Part shown: piece after piece, positions 7,121 through 15,737 of the stretch | How positions within the stretch are numbered: position 1 is the first letter of the stretch | Layout of the letters: every line of letters begins with the position of its first letter | Origin: Methylococcaceae bacterium | GTDB lineage: Bacteria > Pseudomonadota > Gammaproteobacteria > Methylococcales > Methylomonadaceae | NCBI GenBank assembly: GCA_947484105.1 | Contig: CANKON010000001.1 | Location: 1-20,111, forward strand | Reading direction: 5' to 3' | DNA length: 20,111 nucleotides | Notes under the pieces: model-generated | Database searches by the model: none | What the model was told of the DNA's origin: nothing | The model's input: the letters and a program-made list of their open reading frames with translations, nothing else | Position numbers and translations under genes: made by a program

Positions 7121-8662
7121 TTATTTAGCTGACAATGCGGCAAGCCCAGCGCGATCTTGGGCTTCAAGTAATTGCGCTGGTTCAATTAATAAAATTAAAC
7201 GTTTTTGTTTTTCCAAATTCGCCACACGCGAAATCAAATTCATTTGACTAGATGATAAATTGGGAGCTGGTTCAATCGCAGATTTGGGTACTTTCAGCAC
7301 TTCGGCAACCGAATCCACAATGAAACCTGTCCGCAAACCATCAAACAAAAACACCATAATGCGTTGTTGTTCTGTACGCTCAATCGTTGGCAAACCTAAA
7401 CGACGACGTTGGTCAATCACAGGTAAAACCGCGCCACGCAAATTGATAACCCCTTCAACAAAACTGGGCGATTTTGGAACGTGTGTTAATTCTTCGGGAA
7501 CACGGACAATTTCTTGCACGCTTTCAATTGGCACGCCAAATTCTTCACGGTCTAAACGAAATACAACCATTTGTTCATCATCTTCAATGCCTGCTCTTTC
7601 TGCATTGCTACCCATAGATTCATCCTGTACTTGATCAATAGAATTTAATGCTTCACGCACAGAACTGTGGCGGAACATATTTTCAGCAGAAATAATTGAT
7701 ACTAATCGTTTGCCATTATCTAAACGGCAAATTTCAGTAATTTCTGACAAATCACCTTCACGCCCAAGCATTGAAGGCATGGCATCAACGTAATTTTTCG
7801 ATACGCGTAATACTTCGTTCACGGTATCCATTACTACGCCAACTGACGAATTTCCCACAGCAACGACCACAATGCGGCTGTGTTCATCTGCTGCATGAAA
7901 CGGCAAGTTGAACATTTTTCGCAAACTCACTAGCGGCAACATTCGTTGACGCAGTGTCATCACGCCTAAAACGTGCGAATCAGAATGCGGCACATGAATA
8001 ATGTTTTCAGGTACTTGGACAATTTCTTGTACATCTTCAATGCTAATTGCGTATTCTTGTTCTGCAACAGTAAAACTGACGAGTTGTAATTCATCACTGA
8101 ATTTTGCATCTTCGAGATTTTCTTCTTGACGCAATAACGCTTGCGCGGCAGTACTTGTCGATAATTTCGCAATATCGGAAAATTCATTAGCAATCAATTT
8201 AGCAAAGTCCAACACCATAATCATGGCGTGACCGCCAACATCTTTAATCAACCCCGTTAATAATTCGGTATCGACTGTGCCACTAATTGAACTCACATCT
8301 TCAATTTTACTGATTTCAACGCCCACCACACTTGCAACCGTATCGACTACAAATCCCAACGGTTGCCCTAAATCAATCACAATGGCACGAGTTGCATCGT
8401 TGTACTCTTGTTCTTCAAAACCAAAAATACGACGCAATGAAATAATAGGTAACACCTTGCCGCGTAAATTTGCCAAACCATCAAGCGTATCGGGGGCAAG
8501 CGGTACGCGTACCACAGACGGCACCCGAATAATCTCTTGCACGGGTGCCATATCAACAGCAAACACTTCATCGCCCGCAATAAATGTGACGAACTGACGC
8601 ACATTCGATTCATGCAAAAAGTCGTTTTCTTCCTGTTGTTCGTTCATAACTTCGTTAGACAT
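7121..8662 (-). CDS. cheW: triple CheW coupling protein
   Basis: CheW links chemoreceptors to CheA. This 513-residue protein has three CheW domains in a row instead of one, at about residues 20-160, 190-335 and 363-502. Each repeats the same pattern: a V-F-x-V/I strand, VQEI(I/V)xVP, then the receptor/kinase-contact segment. That segment reads NLRGKVLP in domain 1, TLRQRMLP in domain 2 and NLRGAVLP in domain 3. Domains 1 and 3 therefore keep the canonical RG, while domain 2 has RQ, so its contacts may differ. Linkers of about 30 residues are acidic. It follows the double-tip receptor by 30 bases with a strong AAGGAG site. One protein with three coupling modules could crosslink several receptor tips and CheA P5 domains. 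Confidence 0.96.
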   Translation of the reverse strand: MSNEVMNEQQEENDFLHESNVRQFVTFIAGDEVFAVDMAPVQEIIRVPSVVRVPLAPDTLDGLANLRGKVLPIISLRRIFGFEEQEYNDATRAIVIDLGQPLGFVVDTVASVVGVEISKIEDVSSISGTVDTELLTGLIKDVGGHAMIMVLDFAKLIANEFSDIAKLSTSTAAQALLRQEENLEDAKFSDELQLVSFTVAEQEYAISIEDVQEIVQVPENIIHVPHSDSHVLGVMTLRQRMLPLVSLRKMFNLPFHAADEHSRIVVVAVGNSSVGVVMDTVNEVLRVSKNYVDAMPSMLGREGDLSEITEICRLDNGKRLVSIISAENMFRHSSVREALNSIDQVQDESMGSNAERAGIEDDEQMVVFRLDREEFGVPIESVQEIVRVPEELTHVPKSPSFVEGVINLRGAVLPVIDQRRRLGLPTIERTEQQRIMVFLFDGLRTGFIVDSVAEVLKVPKSAIEPAPNLSSSQMNLISRVANLEKQKRLILLIEPAQLLEAQDRAGLAALSAK

Positions 8663-8692
8663 AACAATCTCCTTTTTAGATTGAGGGAAACG

Positions 8693-10618
8693 TTACGCGC
8701 TTTGTAATTCGTCAGCGAGTGAAGCGATTTCTTCTATCGCGGCGGATAATTCTTCTGCACCTTGTGATTGTTGCGTTGCAGCGGCAGCGGCTTCAGTTGC
8801 TGCTTTTTCGGCTTCTTGCGCGGCGGCTGAAATTTGTTCAACGCCTGTTTTAACTTGAACGATTGCAGAGGCAATTTCATCAGAAGCCGATAAAATTTCT
8901 TGTGCGCCTGTTTCAATACCTTTCACATCACGTTCAATGACATTTAAACTTTCAGTACTCGCTTTTGATTTTTCAACTTCAGCTTGAGCGCGTACAACGA
9001 TTTCAGCTAAATCTTTGCCAACAACACCGATTTGATCTTGAACGGCTTTGACTAAATCTTTAATGCGATCAGCGTTTTCAGCTGAGTCATGCGCTAAATT
9101 ACGAATGTCAGTTGCGACAACAACGAAACCTTTACCAAATTCACCTGCTCTTGCCGCTTCGATTGAGCCATTGACAGCAAGCATATTGGTTTGAATTGAA
9201 ACGGTTGCAATTGCATCAACGATTTTATCAATGCGGCGCGAGAGCAATTCCAAATCAGTGACTTGTTTAATGCTATCTTGGGTGCTGGACATCGACGCGC
9301 TAATACCTGTAATCAACGAATCTACTAACGTTTTATTTGTCGCCAACATATCTTGCATATTGCGAACACCTTCTAAACCTTTAGTGCTTTTTTCTTGCGC
9401 AAGGTCTAAGCCTTTTTGAATTTGTGACAATGCCGCCGCTGACTCTTCCGTTGCCGCCGCTTGTGAACGTGCGCCATCACGAATTTGACTAATTGCTGCC
9501 ATAATTTGCGTGCCTGAACGGTTAATTTCTTGCACCGCTGATGATAATTCTTCAGCAGCTGAAGCCACTTCTTCAGCACTTTTTGCAATATCGGTTGAGG
9601 TTTTTAAATCTTCAGCAAGTTCTGACAAACTTTGCGCGAGTTGTTCACATTCTGATAAGGCTTGTGATTGTTCATCAACGGTTTTACTTGCTTCTTCCGC
9701 CGCCGCTGATTGTTCTTCCGCCGCAGTTGCAATCGCTTCTGAGCCTTGCAGAGCTTGTTGTGAAGCTGTTACGGATTGCTGTGCGCCTGTTGCCACTTCA
9801 CGAATCCCTTTTAAAACTTCGGTACTTTCAAAACCAATTTTTTTCAATTGCTCATTGATTAAACGACCATTTTCAACTTCCGCTTCAACCGTTTTTGCTG
9901 ACGTGTTAATGCCATCAGCGATAATTTTTACTTCTTTTTGAATTTGGGCGACTAAATCTTGAATTTGTTTCGCGCTTTTTTCTGACGTTTCTGCCAACGT
10001 GCGTACTTCATCTGCCACAACAGCAAAACCTTTACCGTGTTGCCCTGCTCTTGCCGCTTCAATTGCCGCGTTTAACGCCAATAAATTGGTTTGATCTGCA
10101 ATTCGTGCCACTGCTTTGACGATGTCGCCAATGTTTGCCGCTTGGCTTTCGAGTTCATTTACCATTTCAACCGATGCGGCTTGACGTTTTGCCGCCATGC
10201 CAACGTTTACAACTAAATCGCTGATGTCATTGGACACTCTGCCGATTAAACTTCCTGCATTGTCGCCACGAACTTGGCTTGCTTCCGCGCTTTGTAATTG
10301 ACGAGTAATCGCGCCAACAACTTGTTTTAAAGCAACGGTTGATTCTTCGGCTGCGCCTGAAGCTTCTTCTGCCCCTGCCGCAATTTGATCAGCAGCGCGT
10401 TTTAATTCTTCTGCCGCTGATGCGGCTTCATTGATACCTGATGATAATTGACCTGTTGCAGCTGCAACGCGCTCTGCGGCTTGTTGTTGTTTTGCAAAAG
10501 TACGCGCTTTTTTGCGCTGCGCTTCTGCATCACGGCTAGTTGCCGCGTTAGAGGTTGAAGATGATGATGAACCGCTTCTGCCTGTTGAAGCGTTTGATGA
10601 TTTTTTCATGAGAGCCAT
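8693..10618 (-). CDS. soluble chemoreceptor with two signalling tips (DosM-like)
   Basis: A 641-residue methyl-accepting protein without signal peptide, membrane helix or ligand-binding domain. After a basic, Ser-rich N terminus (about 1-40) it is almost all coiled coil, rich in Ala and Glu. Two separate hairpin tips are visible. Tip 1 is at about 173-206 ([30 protein letters not shown]) and tip 2 at about 473-506 ([30 protein letters not shown]). Their QTN motifs are exactly 300 residues apart. EE/QQ-rich segments around 297-311, 351-363 and 618-635 could be methylation sites. DosM of Vibrio cholerae, from memory, has two signalling domains and holds a cytoplasmic CheA array together; I infer the same here. 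It is the first gene of block A, with AAGG 8 bases before its ATG. Confidence 0.93.
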   Translation of the reverse strand: MALMKKSSNASTGRSGSSSSSTSNAATSRDAEAQRKKARTFAKQQQAAERVAAATGQLSSGINEAASAAEELKRAADQIAAGAEEASGAAEESTVALKQVVGAITRQLQSAEASQVRGDNAGSLIGRVSNDISDLVVNVGMAAKRQAASVEMVNELESQAANIGDIVKAVARIADQTNLLALNAAIEAARAGQHGKGFAVVADEVRTLAETSEKSAKQIQDLVAQIQKEVKIIADGINTSAKTVEAEVENGRLINEQLKKIGFESTEVLKGIREVATGAQQSVTASQQALQGSEAIATAAEEQSAAAEEASKTVDEQSQALSECEQLAQSLSELAEDLKTSTDIAKSAEEVASAAEELSSAVQEINRSGTQIMAAISQIRDGARSQAAATEESAAALSQIQKGLDLAQEKSTKGLEGVRNMQDMLATNKTLVDSLITGISASMSSTQDSIKQVTDLELLSRRIDKIVDAIATVSIQTNMLAVNGSIEAARAGEFGKGFVVVATDIRNLAHDSAENADRIKDLVKAVQDQIGVVGKDLAEIVVRAQAEVEKSKASTESLNVIERDVKGIETGAQEILSASDEIASAIVQVKTGVEQISAAAQEAEKAATEAAAAATQQSQGAEELSAAIEEIASLADELQSA

Positions 10619-10860
10619 AACGAGTACCTTTTAAAGTTAAAAATTAAAGAATTGCGAAGCTGAATTCTACGACCTAGTGTATCGACAACAAACAAACATT
10701 ATTAAAAAAATTAGTGCTTTGTGTTTGCAATAAAAAGCAGTATTTATGCCATTTTTCAAAAAAATAATTTTGATAGACAAGAATTAAGAAAAGTTCGTTT
10801 TAATCTGAAAAACTACTCTAAAATACTCCCATAAAATCAAGTATTAACGGTACTAACTGC
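10619..10860. promoter_or_regulatory. divergent intergenic region, AT-rich
   Basis: This 242-base gap separates the start of block A (minus) from the PAS histidine kinase (plus), so it must hold promoters for both directions. It is very AT-rich with several A and T runs. No open frame in it looks real. A sigma-54-like match facing block A is listed separately. For the kinase, TAAAAT boxes occur near 10819 and 10832, but neither has a convincing -35 box. Confidence 0.6.
10736..10751 (-). promoter_or_regulatory. candidate sigma-54 (-24/-12) promoter for block A
   Basis: On the minus strand this site reads TGGCATAAATACTGCT. It has GG and GC separated by exactly 10 bases, and the TGGCA and TGC blocks of the sigma-54 consensus. 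Transcription would start near 10725, leaving a leader of about 107 bases before the double-tip receptor. One by-eye match in AT-rich DNA can be chance, and no enhancer-binding protein gene is in the window. Confidence 0.35.
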
Positions 10861-12363
10861 ATGAAAAATCAAATAAACCAAGCATTCATTGATTCGTTAA
10901 ATGATGCCTCAATTATCACGGTCACAGATTTAGACGGGAAAATTGTGTTTGTAAATCAGAAATTTTGTGACATTTCAGGCTACAGTGAAGATGAACTTTT
11001 AGGAAAAACACATCGCGTCGTAAATTCTCAAACACACTCCAAACAATTTTTTGAAGAAATGTGGCGAGTAATAAAATCAGGTGATTCATGGTTTGGAGAG
11101 GTGTGTAATCGTAAAAAAACGGGGGAATTATATTGGGTTCAAGCAACGATTTTTCCTATTTTAGACAATCAAACTAAAGCCCCCATTTATTATTCAGCAA
11201 TACGCTTTGATATTACGCAACGCAAAGAAGCAGAAATTCTCACTCAACGACTTGCATCAAATTACAATGCCGTCATTGAAGTGACAGACGGTTTTTGTCA
11301 TATCAACGCATCTGGAACATTTTTAGAAGTGAGTGATGGCTATTGCACATTATCAGGTTACGACCGCGACGAACTTTTAGGTACTAACTTACTCAGTCTA
11401 AATAGCTATTTTTCACTCAATCTCCTTGAACTCAATACCATTTTGCAAAATCAAGGCAAATCAATCAGATTAGAGCAGAGACGTAAAAATGGCTCGATAT
11501 GGATTGCTGAAATTACCGCTTCTTATTCCACGTTAAATGATGGCTCACTGTTTTTATTTTTACACGATATTACAGAGCGCGATGTCATTGAAAAAAACAA
11601 TCAAGAATTACGTCATCAAGTTAATCAAATGCAAAAACTCGATAGCATTGGACGTTTAACAGCAGGCGTTGCCCACGATTTCAATAACATTTTAGCGGGA
11701 ATTTTAGGTTATAACGAAATCAACAAAATGATTGTTGAAGATATGGCAAATGGCGAAGACAAACAGGATTTAGAAAATAATTTTGTTCAAATTGAAGGGG
11801 GTATCAAACACGGTGCGGATTTAATTGAAAAAATGCTGATGTATTGTGGACAAAATACAGCCAAAAAAGCCATTGAAATAAAGCCCACAGTCCAAATCAT
11901 TGAAGAAACCTTAGAAATTATCAAACCAGCATTTACCAGCAAATTCAGCATTGAACTTGAATTAGATAACGAAATTCCCATCATTCAAATCGATAGTACC
12001 GATTTAGCACAAATTGTGACAAATTTACTCATCAATGCTCGTGATTCCATGAAACCCAACGGCGGCAAAATTTTTCTTAAACTCAACAAATTGACAAATA
12101 TCGATACACAATGCAGCGCGTGTGTTGGAAAAATTCAAGGGGATTTTATTGAATTAAGCGTTGCAGATAGCGGAACAGGTATTTCACCTGATATTTTGTC
12201 TAAAATTTTTGACCCTTTTTTTACAACAAAAGAAGTCGGACAAGGAACAGGACTGGGGTTATCGGTCATTAGCGGCATTGTTCACAATGCAGACGCTCAT
12301 GTCATCGTAGATTCTGTTGAAAACCAAGGAACAACTTTTCGTTTATTGTTCGCGTTGAAATGA
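10861..12363 (+). CDS. soluble PAS-PAS sensor histidine kinase
   Basis: A 500-residue cytoplasmic kinase and the only complete plus-strand gene. PAS 1 is at about 10-122 (GYSEDELLGKTHRVVNSQTH, YWVQATIFPI, DITQRKEAE). PAS 2 is at about 130-242 (GYDRDELLGTNLLSL, DITERDVIE). The HisKA helix follows with phospho-acceptor H272 in GVAHDFNNILAGILGY. The ATPase has N box NLLINARDSM (about 388-397), G1 ADSGTG, F box IFDPFFTTK and G2 GQGTGLGLSVI. A CxxC pair (CSAC, 418-421) lies just before the G1 box. No membrane helix is visible, so it senses an internal signal such as redox state, oxygen or a metabolite. It converges on the response regulator at 12416, its likely partner. Its ribosome site is weak. 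Confidence 0.93.
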   Translation: MKNQINQAFIDSLNDASIITVTDLDGKIVFVNQKFCDISGYSEDELLGKTHRVVNSQTHSKQFFEEMWRVIKSGDSWFGEVCNRKKTGELYWVQATIFPILDNQTKAPIYYSAIRFDITQRKEAEILTQRLASNYNAVIEVTDGFCHINASGTFLEVSDGYCTLSGYDRDELLGTNLLSLNSYFSLNLLELNTILQNQGKSIRLEQRRKNGSIWIAEITASYSTLNDGSLFLFLHDITERDVIEKNNQELRHQVNQMQKLDSIGRLTAGVAHDFNNILAGILGYNEINKMIVEDMANGEDKQDLENNFVQIEGGIKHGADLIEKMLMYCGQNTAKKAIEIKPTVQIIEETLEIIKPAFTSKFSIELELDNEIPIIQIDSTDLAQIVTNLLINARDSMKPNGGKIFLKLNKLTNIDTQCSACVGKIQGDFIELSVADSGTGISPDILSKIFDPFFTTKEVGQGTGLGLSVISGIVHNADAHVIVDSVENQGTTFRLLFALK

Positions 12364-12370
12364 TTTTAGA

Positions 12371-12409
12371 ATGCCAGTAAATACAAGCTTTACGCACGTT
12401 TATTGGCAT
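12371..12409. terminator. inverted repeat between convergent kinase and regulator
   Basis: ATGCCAGTAAA at 12371-12381 is complementary to TTTATTGGCAT at 12399-12409. There is one G-T pair and a 17-base loop. It sits in the 52-base gap between the two convergent stops, where a bidirectional terminator is expected. No clear T run follows on either strand, so termination efficiency is doubtful. Confidence 0.4.
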
Positions 12410-12415
12410 AAAAAT

Positions 12416-12787
12416 TTAGTGCGAAAGCAATCTGTCAACCGCTTCGAGTAATTGTTCATTCGTAAAAGGTTTTTTCAACACAGCTTGCACACCTAATGTG
12501 TGAGCGGATTGTAAATTAAATTCAGCGGTAATCGTATTGCGACCGCCTGAAATAGCAATAATTGGCACTTTTGAATTGTGTTCAATTAGATCCACGATTA
12601 AATCAATCCCATCAACGTTGGGCATCAGAATATCCGTAATAATCAAATCAAATTTTTGTTCCTTGCAAAAATTTAAGGCTTGTTGCCCATCGTTTGCAAT
12701 AACAACGTTGTGATGATGACCACGAAGTATTTTTGCAAGCATGATTGGATATTGCTCATCATCATCTGCAACCAAAATGTTTGCCAT
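12416..12787 (-). CDS. single-domain response regulator, likely partner of the PAS kinase
   Basis: A 123-residue receiver with the acidic triplet D8-D10, phospho-acceptor D52 (TDILMPNVDG), a Ser near 80 (IAISGG) and K106 (LKKPF). The ISGG motif after strand 4 is typical of receivers paired with hybrid or soluble PAS kinases and differs from the TTES/STES type of the CheY proteins in block A. It has no DNA-binding or enzymatic output. It faces the soluble PAS kinase across a 52-base convergent gap and lies 63 bases from the Aer-like receptor gene. It could pass the kinase signal to the receptor array or motor. Its ATG has a strong AAGGAG site 8 bases upstream and a TATAAT box further up. Confidence 0.92.
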   Translation of the reverse strand: MANILVADDDEQYPIMLAKILRGHHHNVVIANDGQQALNFCKEQKFDLIITDILMPNVDGIDLIVDLIEHNSKVPIIAISGGRNTITAEFNLQSAHTLGVQAVLKKPFTNEQLLEAVDRLLSH

Positions 12788-12825
12788 TATTTTTCTCCTT
12801 AAATTTTTATCAATTTTATTAGGGT

Positions 12826-12831
12826 ATTATA
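12826..12831 (-). promoter_or_regulatory. candidate -10 box for the response regulator gene
   Basis: The minus strand has a perfect TATAAT here, about 39 bases before the ATG at 12787. The -35 region (TTAAAT, overlapping the previous stop codon) is poor. It suggests that the regulator can be transcribed apart from the receptor gene. Confidence 0.35.
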
Positions 12832-12850
12832 ACCAAAAAAACTCACTCAT

Positions 12851-15565
12851 TTAAAACAACTGAAAATCCACTTCATTTTTCTGAACTTTAAAATACGCCG
12901 TTTTTTCAGAGAGCGATTTCATTTCCTCTTCTAGTGAAGCCGAAGAATTTGCCGCCGCAACAACCAACTCCGAATTTTGCTTAACGATATTTTCCGTTTC
13001 CATAATCGCAGAATTAACTTGCTCAATTGCCAAACTTTGTTCCGAACACGCTTGAGCAATTGTTGCCATCATTGCTGTGACATTTTCAATTGAATATGCA
13101 ATTTCTTGCATAATTTTTCCCGCATTACCTACAAATTCACCGCCATGTTCAATTTTTTCTTCTGAATCAGTAATGAGATTTTTAATCTCTTTTGCAGCAC
13201 CTGCTGATAATTGCGCTAAATTTCTTACTTCACTGGCAACGACTGCAAAGCCTTTACCTTGATCGCCTGCTCTTGCCGCTTCAACGGCAGCATTTAATGC
13301 CAAGATGTTGGTTTGAAACGCAATGCCATCAATGACAGAAATAATATCGCCTACTTTTAAAGAGGACGTGTGAATTTCTTCCATTGTATTCACGACGCTA
13401 TGAATAACTTTCAAGCCTTTATTTGCCACTTCAAAAACACTTTTTATCGCAACGTTCGCTTCTTTTGCCGCCTCATCATTTTGTTCAACGGCTGTTTTTA
13501 ATTCTGCAATGGCTGAAACAGTTTGCTCTAAATTCTGCGTTTGTGATTGTGTGCGATTGGCTAAATTATTATTCCCCTCGTTAATTTCTTGAATGTTGTA
13601 ATTCACTTTTTCAATCGCGCTATTCAAATCAAAGACAACGGTATTGAGTTGCAAGACGGCTAAATTGGCATCTTGGGTCAAAATATCAAAATCACCTCGA
13701 TATTGACGTTCAATTTTTTCCGTTAAATCGCCTTGCACCATATTAGAAAAGACACGTTTGAAATCATCAAAACCACTTTCACAAACTTCTAATAATTTAT
13801 TCAAATCTTCGGTTAAGGTTTTGTAAAAACCTATTTTCTTTTGTTCGTCAAAACGATTATGAAACCGCCCATTTATCGCATCATTTACGATGAGCGAAAT
13901 TTCATTTTCAACCCCGATACGCATTGTTAAATCTTCCCATTCAACTACCGAGCCTAAGCGATGCCCAAATTGGTTAATAATCGGACTAATAGTTAAATGA
14001 ACATTATGACCGCCAATTACCACATCGAATGTAGCAGGCTCATGCAAATTATCGAGTAACGTGCTGTATGGCGCAGGATCTTTATGGAACGCATCAACAG
14101 GTTGTCCGACAAGTTTTGATGATTTAAAGTCGGGGAACTGTTTGCATATATCTTCTTCCGTTTCTTTTAACAAAGCGTAAGCCGCTTTATTTGCATAAAT
14201 AATTTTACGATTAGTATCTGCAATTAAAACCGCTGTTGTCACGTTATCCAAACCAATCAAAACGGATAAATGATCGTTTGATGCTTTTTTCTCCATATCA
14301 ATAACTGACCCTAATCGCACAGACATGGCTTTCATTACGTCTAGCATTTCACCAATTTCATTTTGCAAAACCGTTTCAACAGGTTGCAAGTAATGTCCTT
14401 GAGAAATCGCTTTTAGCGTCTTTTTTGCATATTCAATCGGTTTGGTAATGTCTTTCAACATCAGCCAAAGCAACGCAAATGTGACACTCAAAAGGAAAAA
14501 TAACGTACTGAAAACATACATTCTTTCTCTATCGATGATATTACCCGCGTTTATTTCAGACTGACTAATCTGACTTTCTAATTCTTTTTCAAGCGATTCA
14601 ACTAAAAAATTAAAATCTCCAAATTCGTCTGTACTGAGATCTTTTGTGATTGAATCAATAGTGTGCATACTTTGATCAGTACGTTGATAATTTTTAAGCT
14701 CATCGCTGTATCTAAGTAAATTTTCGTTATGCAATGCTAATAAACGTTCAACTTGTTTTGTTGATTTTTGCTGCATCATCAACATATTTTGTAGATTTTC
14801 TAAATCCTGAAGAGAATTTTTATATTTTTCAAAAAACGTATTTTTATATAACGCAAAATCGTTGGTATCTTGTCCACGCACCAGAATGTTTTGCCATTCT
14901 CTGACGGCAGATTTTAAATTAAACCTTGCTTGTCGAGCGAGTGTAATCGTTTTTGAGGTGTCTTTGAACGCTTGAACTGTATTGTTGAACACATTGTCAA
15001 GTCGATTGATATTGTAATAATCAATGCCACTTACTGAAATAAACGCCAGTGACATGAATAACGCAAGACCCCATATTTTGCGCTTGATTTTTATATCTGA
15101 AAATTTACGTTTGCATTTACTAAAAAAATCTCCATCAACAATGTTTCCAGCGATGATTGAGCCTTTAAACGTCCCCGCATTCATCGCGTCATAAATTGGC
15201 ATTATCCCTTTGACATCGTTCATATCGGGATTGCGATGCACCGCTATATAACCAATCACCATTTCACGTTGAAACATCGGCGTAATACTTGCGCGAACCC
15301 AATAAAAACCGCCGTCTTTCCTTTTATTTTTAACCAGTCCTGTCCAAGTATGTTTTTTGGAAAGTGTTTTCCATAAATCGGCATACACCTGTTTTGGCAT
15401 ATCAGGATGGCGAATGATATTGTGAGAATTACCAATTAAATCTTCTTTTGCATAACCTGTAATGCGAAGCAAATCATCATTAACGGACGTAATAATGCCA
15501 TTTTTGTCGGTGTATGACATGATCAAATCATGTTCGGTTAAAACATACTCTTCGTTGCTATTCAT
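12851..15565 (-). CDS. Aer-like PAS membrane chemoreceptor (methyl-accepting protein)
   Basis: A 904-residue receptor. PAS 1 (about 10-113) closely follows the Aer type: GNSHNIIRHPDMPK, KNKRKDGGFYWVRAS. Residues R52, H53 and D55 match positions important for FAD in Aer, so redox or energy sensing is likely. TM1 is at about 163-182. A periplasmic four-helix-type segment (183-347) follows, then TM2 at about 349-370, HAMP at 371-425 and PAS 2 at about 430-550. Two more HAMP-like segments (about 555-650, with AINGRFHNRF and MVQGDLTEKI) come before the signalling hairpin, whose tip is at 746-783 (FQTNILALNAAVEAARAG). It has one tip, unlike the double-tip receptor, and no C-terminal NWETF tether. 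A canonical PAS before TM1 means that sensing is cytoplasmic. It sits 172 bases after the second CheA gene. The upstream ribosome site is poor. Confidence 0.95.
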   Translation of the reverse strand: MNSNEEYVLTEHDLIMSYTDKNGIITSVNDDLLRITGYAKEDLIGNSHNIIRHPDMPKQVYADLWKTLSKKHTWTGLVKNKRKDGGFYWVRASITPMFQREMVIGYIAVHRNPDMNDVKGIMPIYDAMNAGTFKGSIIAGNIVDGDFFSKCKRKFSDIKIKRKIWGLALFMSLAFISVSGIDYYNINRLDNVFNNTVQAFKDTSKTITLARQARFNLKSAVREWQNILVRGQDTNDFALYKNTFFEKYKNSLQDLENLQNMLMMQQKSTKQVERLLALHNENLLRYSDELKNYQRTDQSMHTIDSITKDLSTDEFGDFNFLVESLEKELESQISQSEINAGNIIDRERMYVFSTLFFLLSVTFALLWLMLKDITKPIEYAKKTLKAISQGHYLQPVETVLQNEIGEMLDVMKAMSVRLGSVIDMEKKASNDHLSVLIGLDNVTTAVLIADTNRKIIYANKAAYALLKETEEDICKQFPDFKSSKLVGQPVDAFHKDPAPYSTLLDNLHEPATFDVVIGGHNVHLTISPIINQFGHRLGSVVEWEDLTMRIGVENEISLIVNDAINGRFHNRFDEQKKIGFYKTLTEDLNKLLEVCESGFDDFKRVFSNMVQGDLTEKIERQYRGDFDILTQDANLAVLQLNTVVFDLNSAIEKVNYNIQEINEGNNNLANRTQSQTQNLEQTVSAIAELKTAVEQNDEAAKEANVAIKSVFEVANKGLKVIHSVVNTMEEIHTSSLKVGDIISVIDGIAFQTNILALNAAVEAARAGDQGKGFAVVASEVRNLAQLSAGAAKEIKNLITDSEEKIEHGGEFVGNAGKIMQEIAYSIENVTAMMATIAQACSEQSLAIEQVNSAIMETENIVKQNSELVVAAANSSASLEEEMKSLSEKTAYFKVQKNEVDFQLF

Positions 15566-15604
15566 TTTAATGGTTACTCGGTTTTTTACGTATCTGGTGT
15601 TTTG

Positions 15605-15735
15605 TAAAGCAAGCTCTCTTCCAGCCTTTCAGGCTGCCCACCTCCAAAGAAAGGGGCGAAAGATTAAAAAGCGTGCTTTTATTGGTTTACCCTTTTTGGA
15701 GACGGGCGGCGCAATAGCGCGGGGGAGATGCTTTA
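15605..15735. repeat. MITE- or REP-like structured noncoding element
   Basis: A 131-base element bounded by TAAAGCA (15605-15611) and its perfect inverted copy TGCTTTA (15729-15735). It is visibly richer in G and C than the surroundings. Inside are a 6-bp stem with a 3-base loop (15622-15636), a longer imperfect pair CTCCAAAGAAAGGG / CCCTTTTTGGAG (15642-15655 with 15690-15701), and GCGC-AATA-GCGC (15709-15720). It starts 2 bases after the stop of the second CheA gene. If the outer TA is a target duplication, a Tc1/IS630-type MITE is possible. No transposase is nearby. Confidence 0.5.
15667..15680 (-). terminator. candidate terminator of the second CheA gene
   Basis: On the minus strand AAAAGC-AC-GCTTTT forms a short stem followed by a further T and TTAATC. 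It lies about 58 bases after the CheA-like stop codon and inside the structured element. The stem has few GC pairs, so termination may be partial. Confidence 0.35.
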
Positions 15736-15737
15736 AA

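Noticed and set aside
6837..7247. 136-residue plus-strand open frame
   Set aside because: It runs antisense to the cheB receiver and the end of cheW, both certain genes, so it is a shadow.
9510..9941. 143-residue plus-strand open frame rich in Ser, Ala and Cys
   Set aside because: It is antisense to the Ala/Glu-rich coiled coil of the double-tip receptor, and its bias is explained by that gene.
10619..10860. Flagellar sigma-28 promoter for block A
   Set aside because: I looked for TAAAGTTT-N11-GCCGATAA on both strands and saw no acceptable match.
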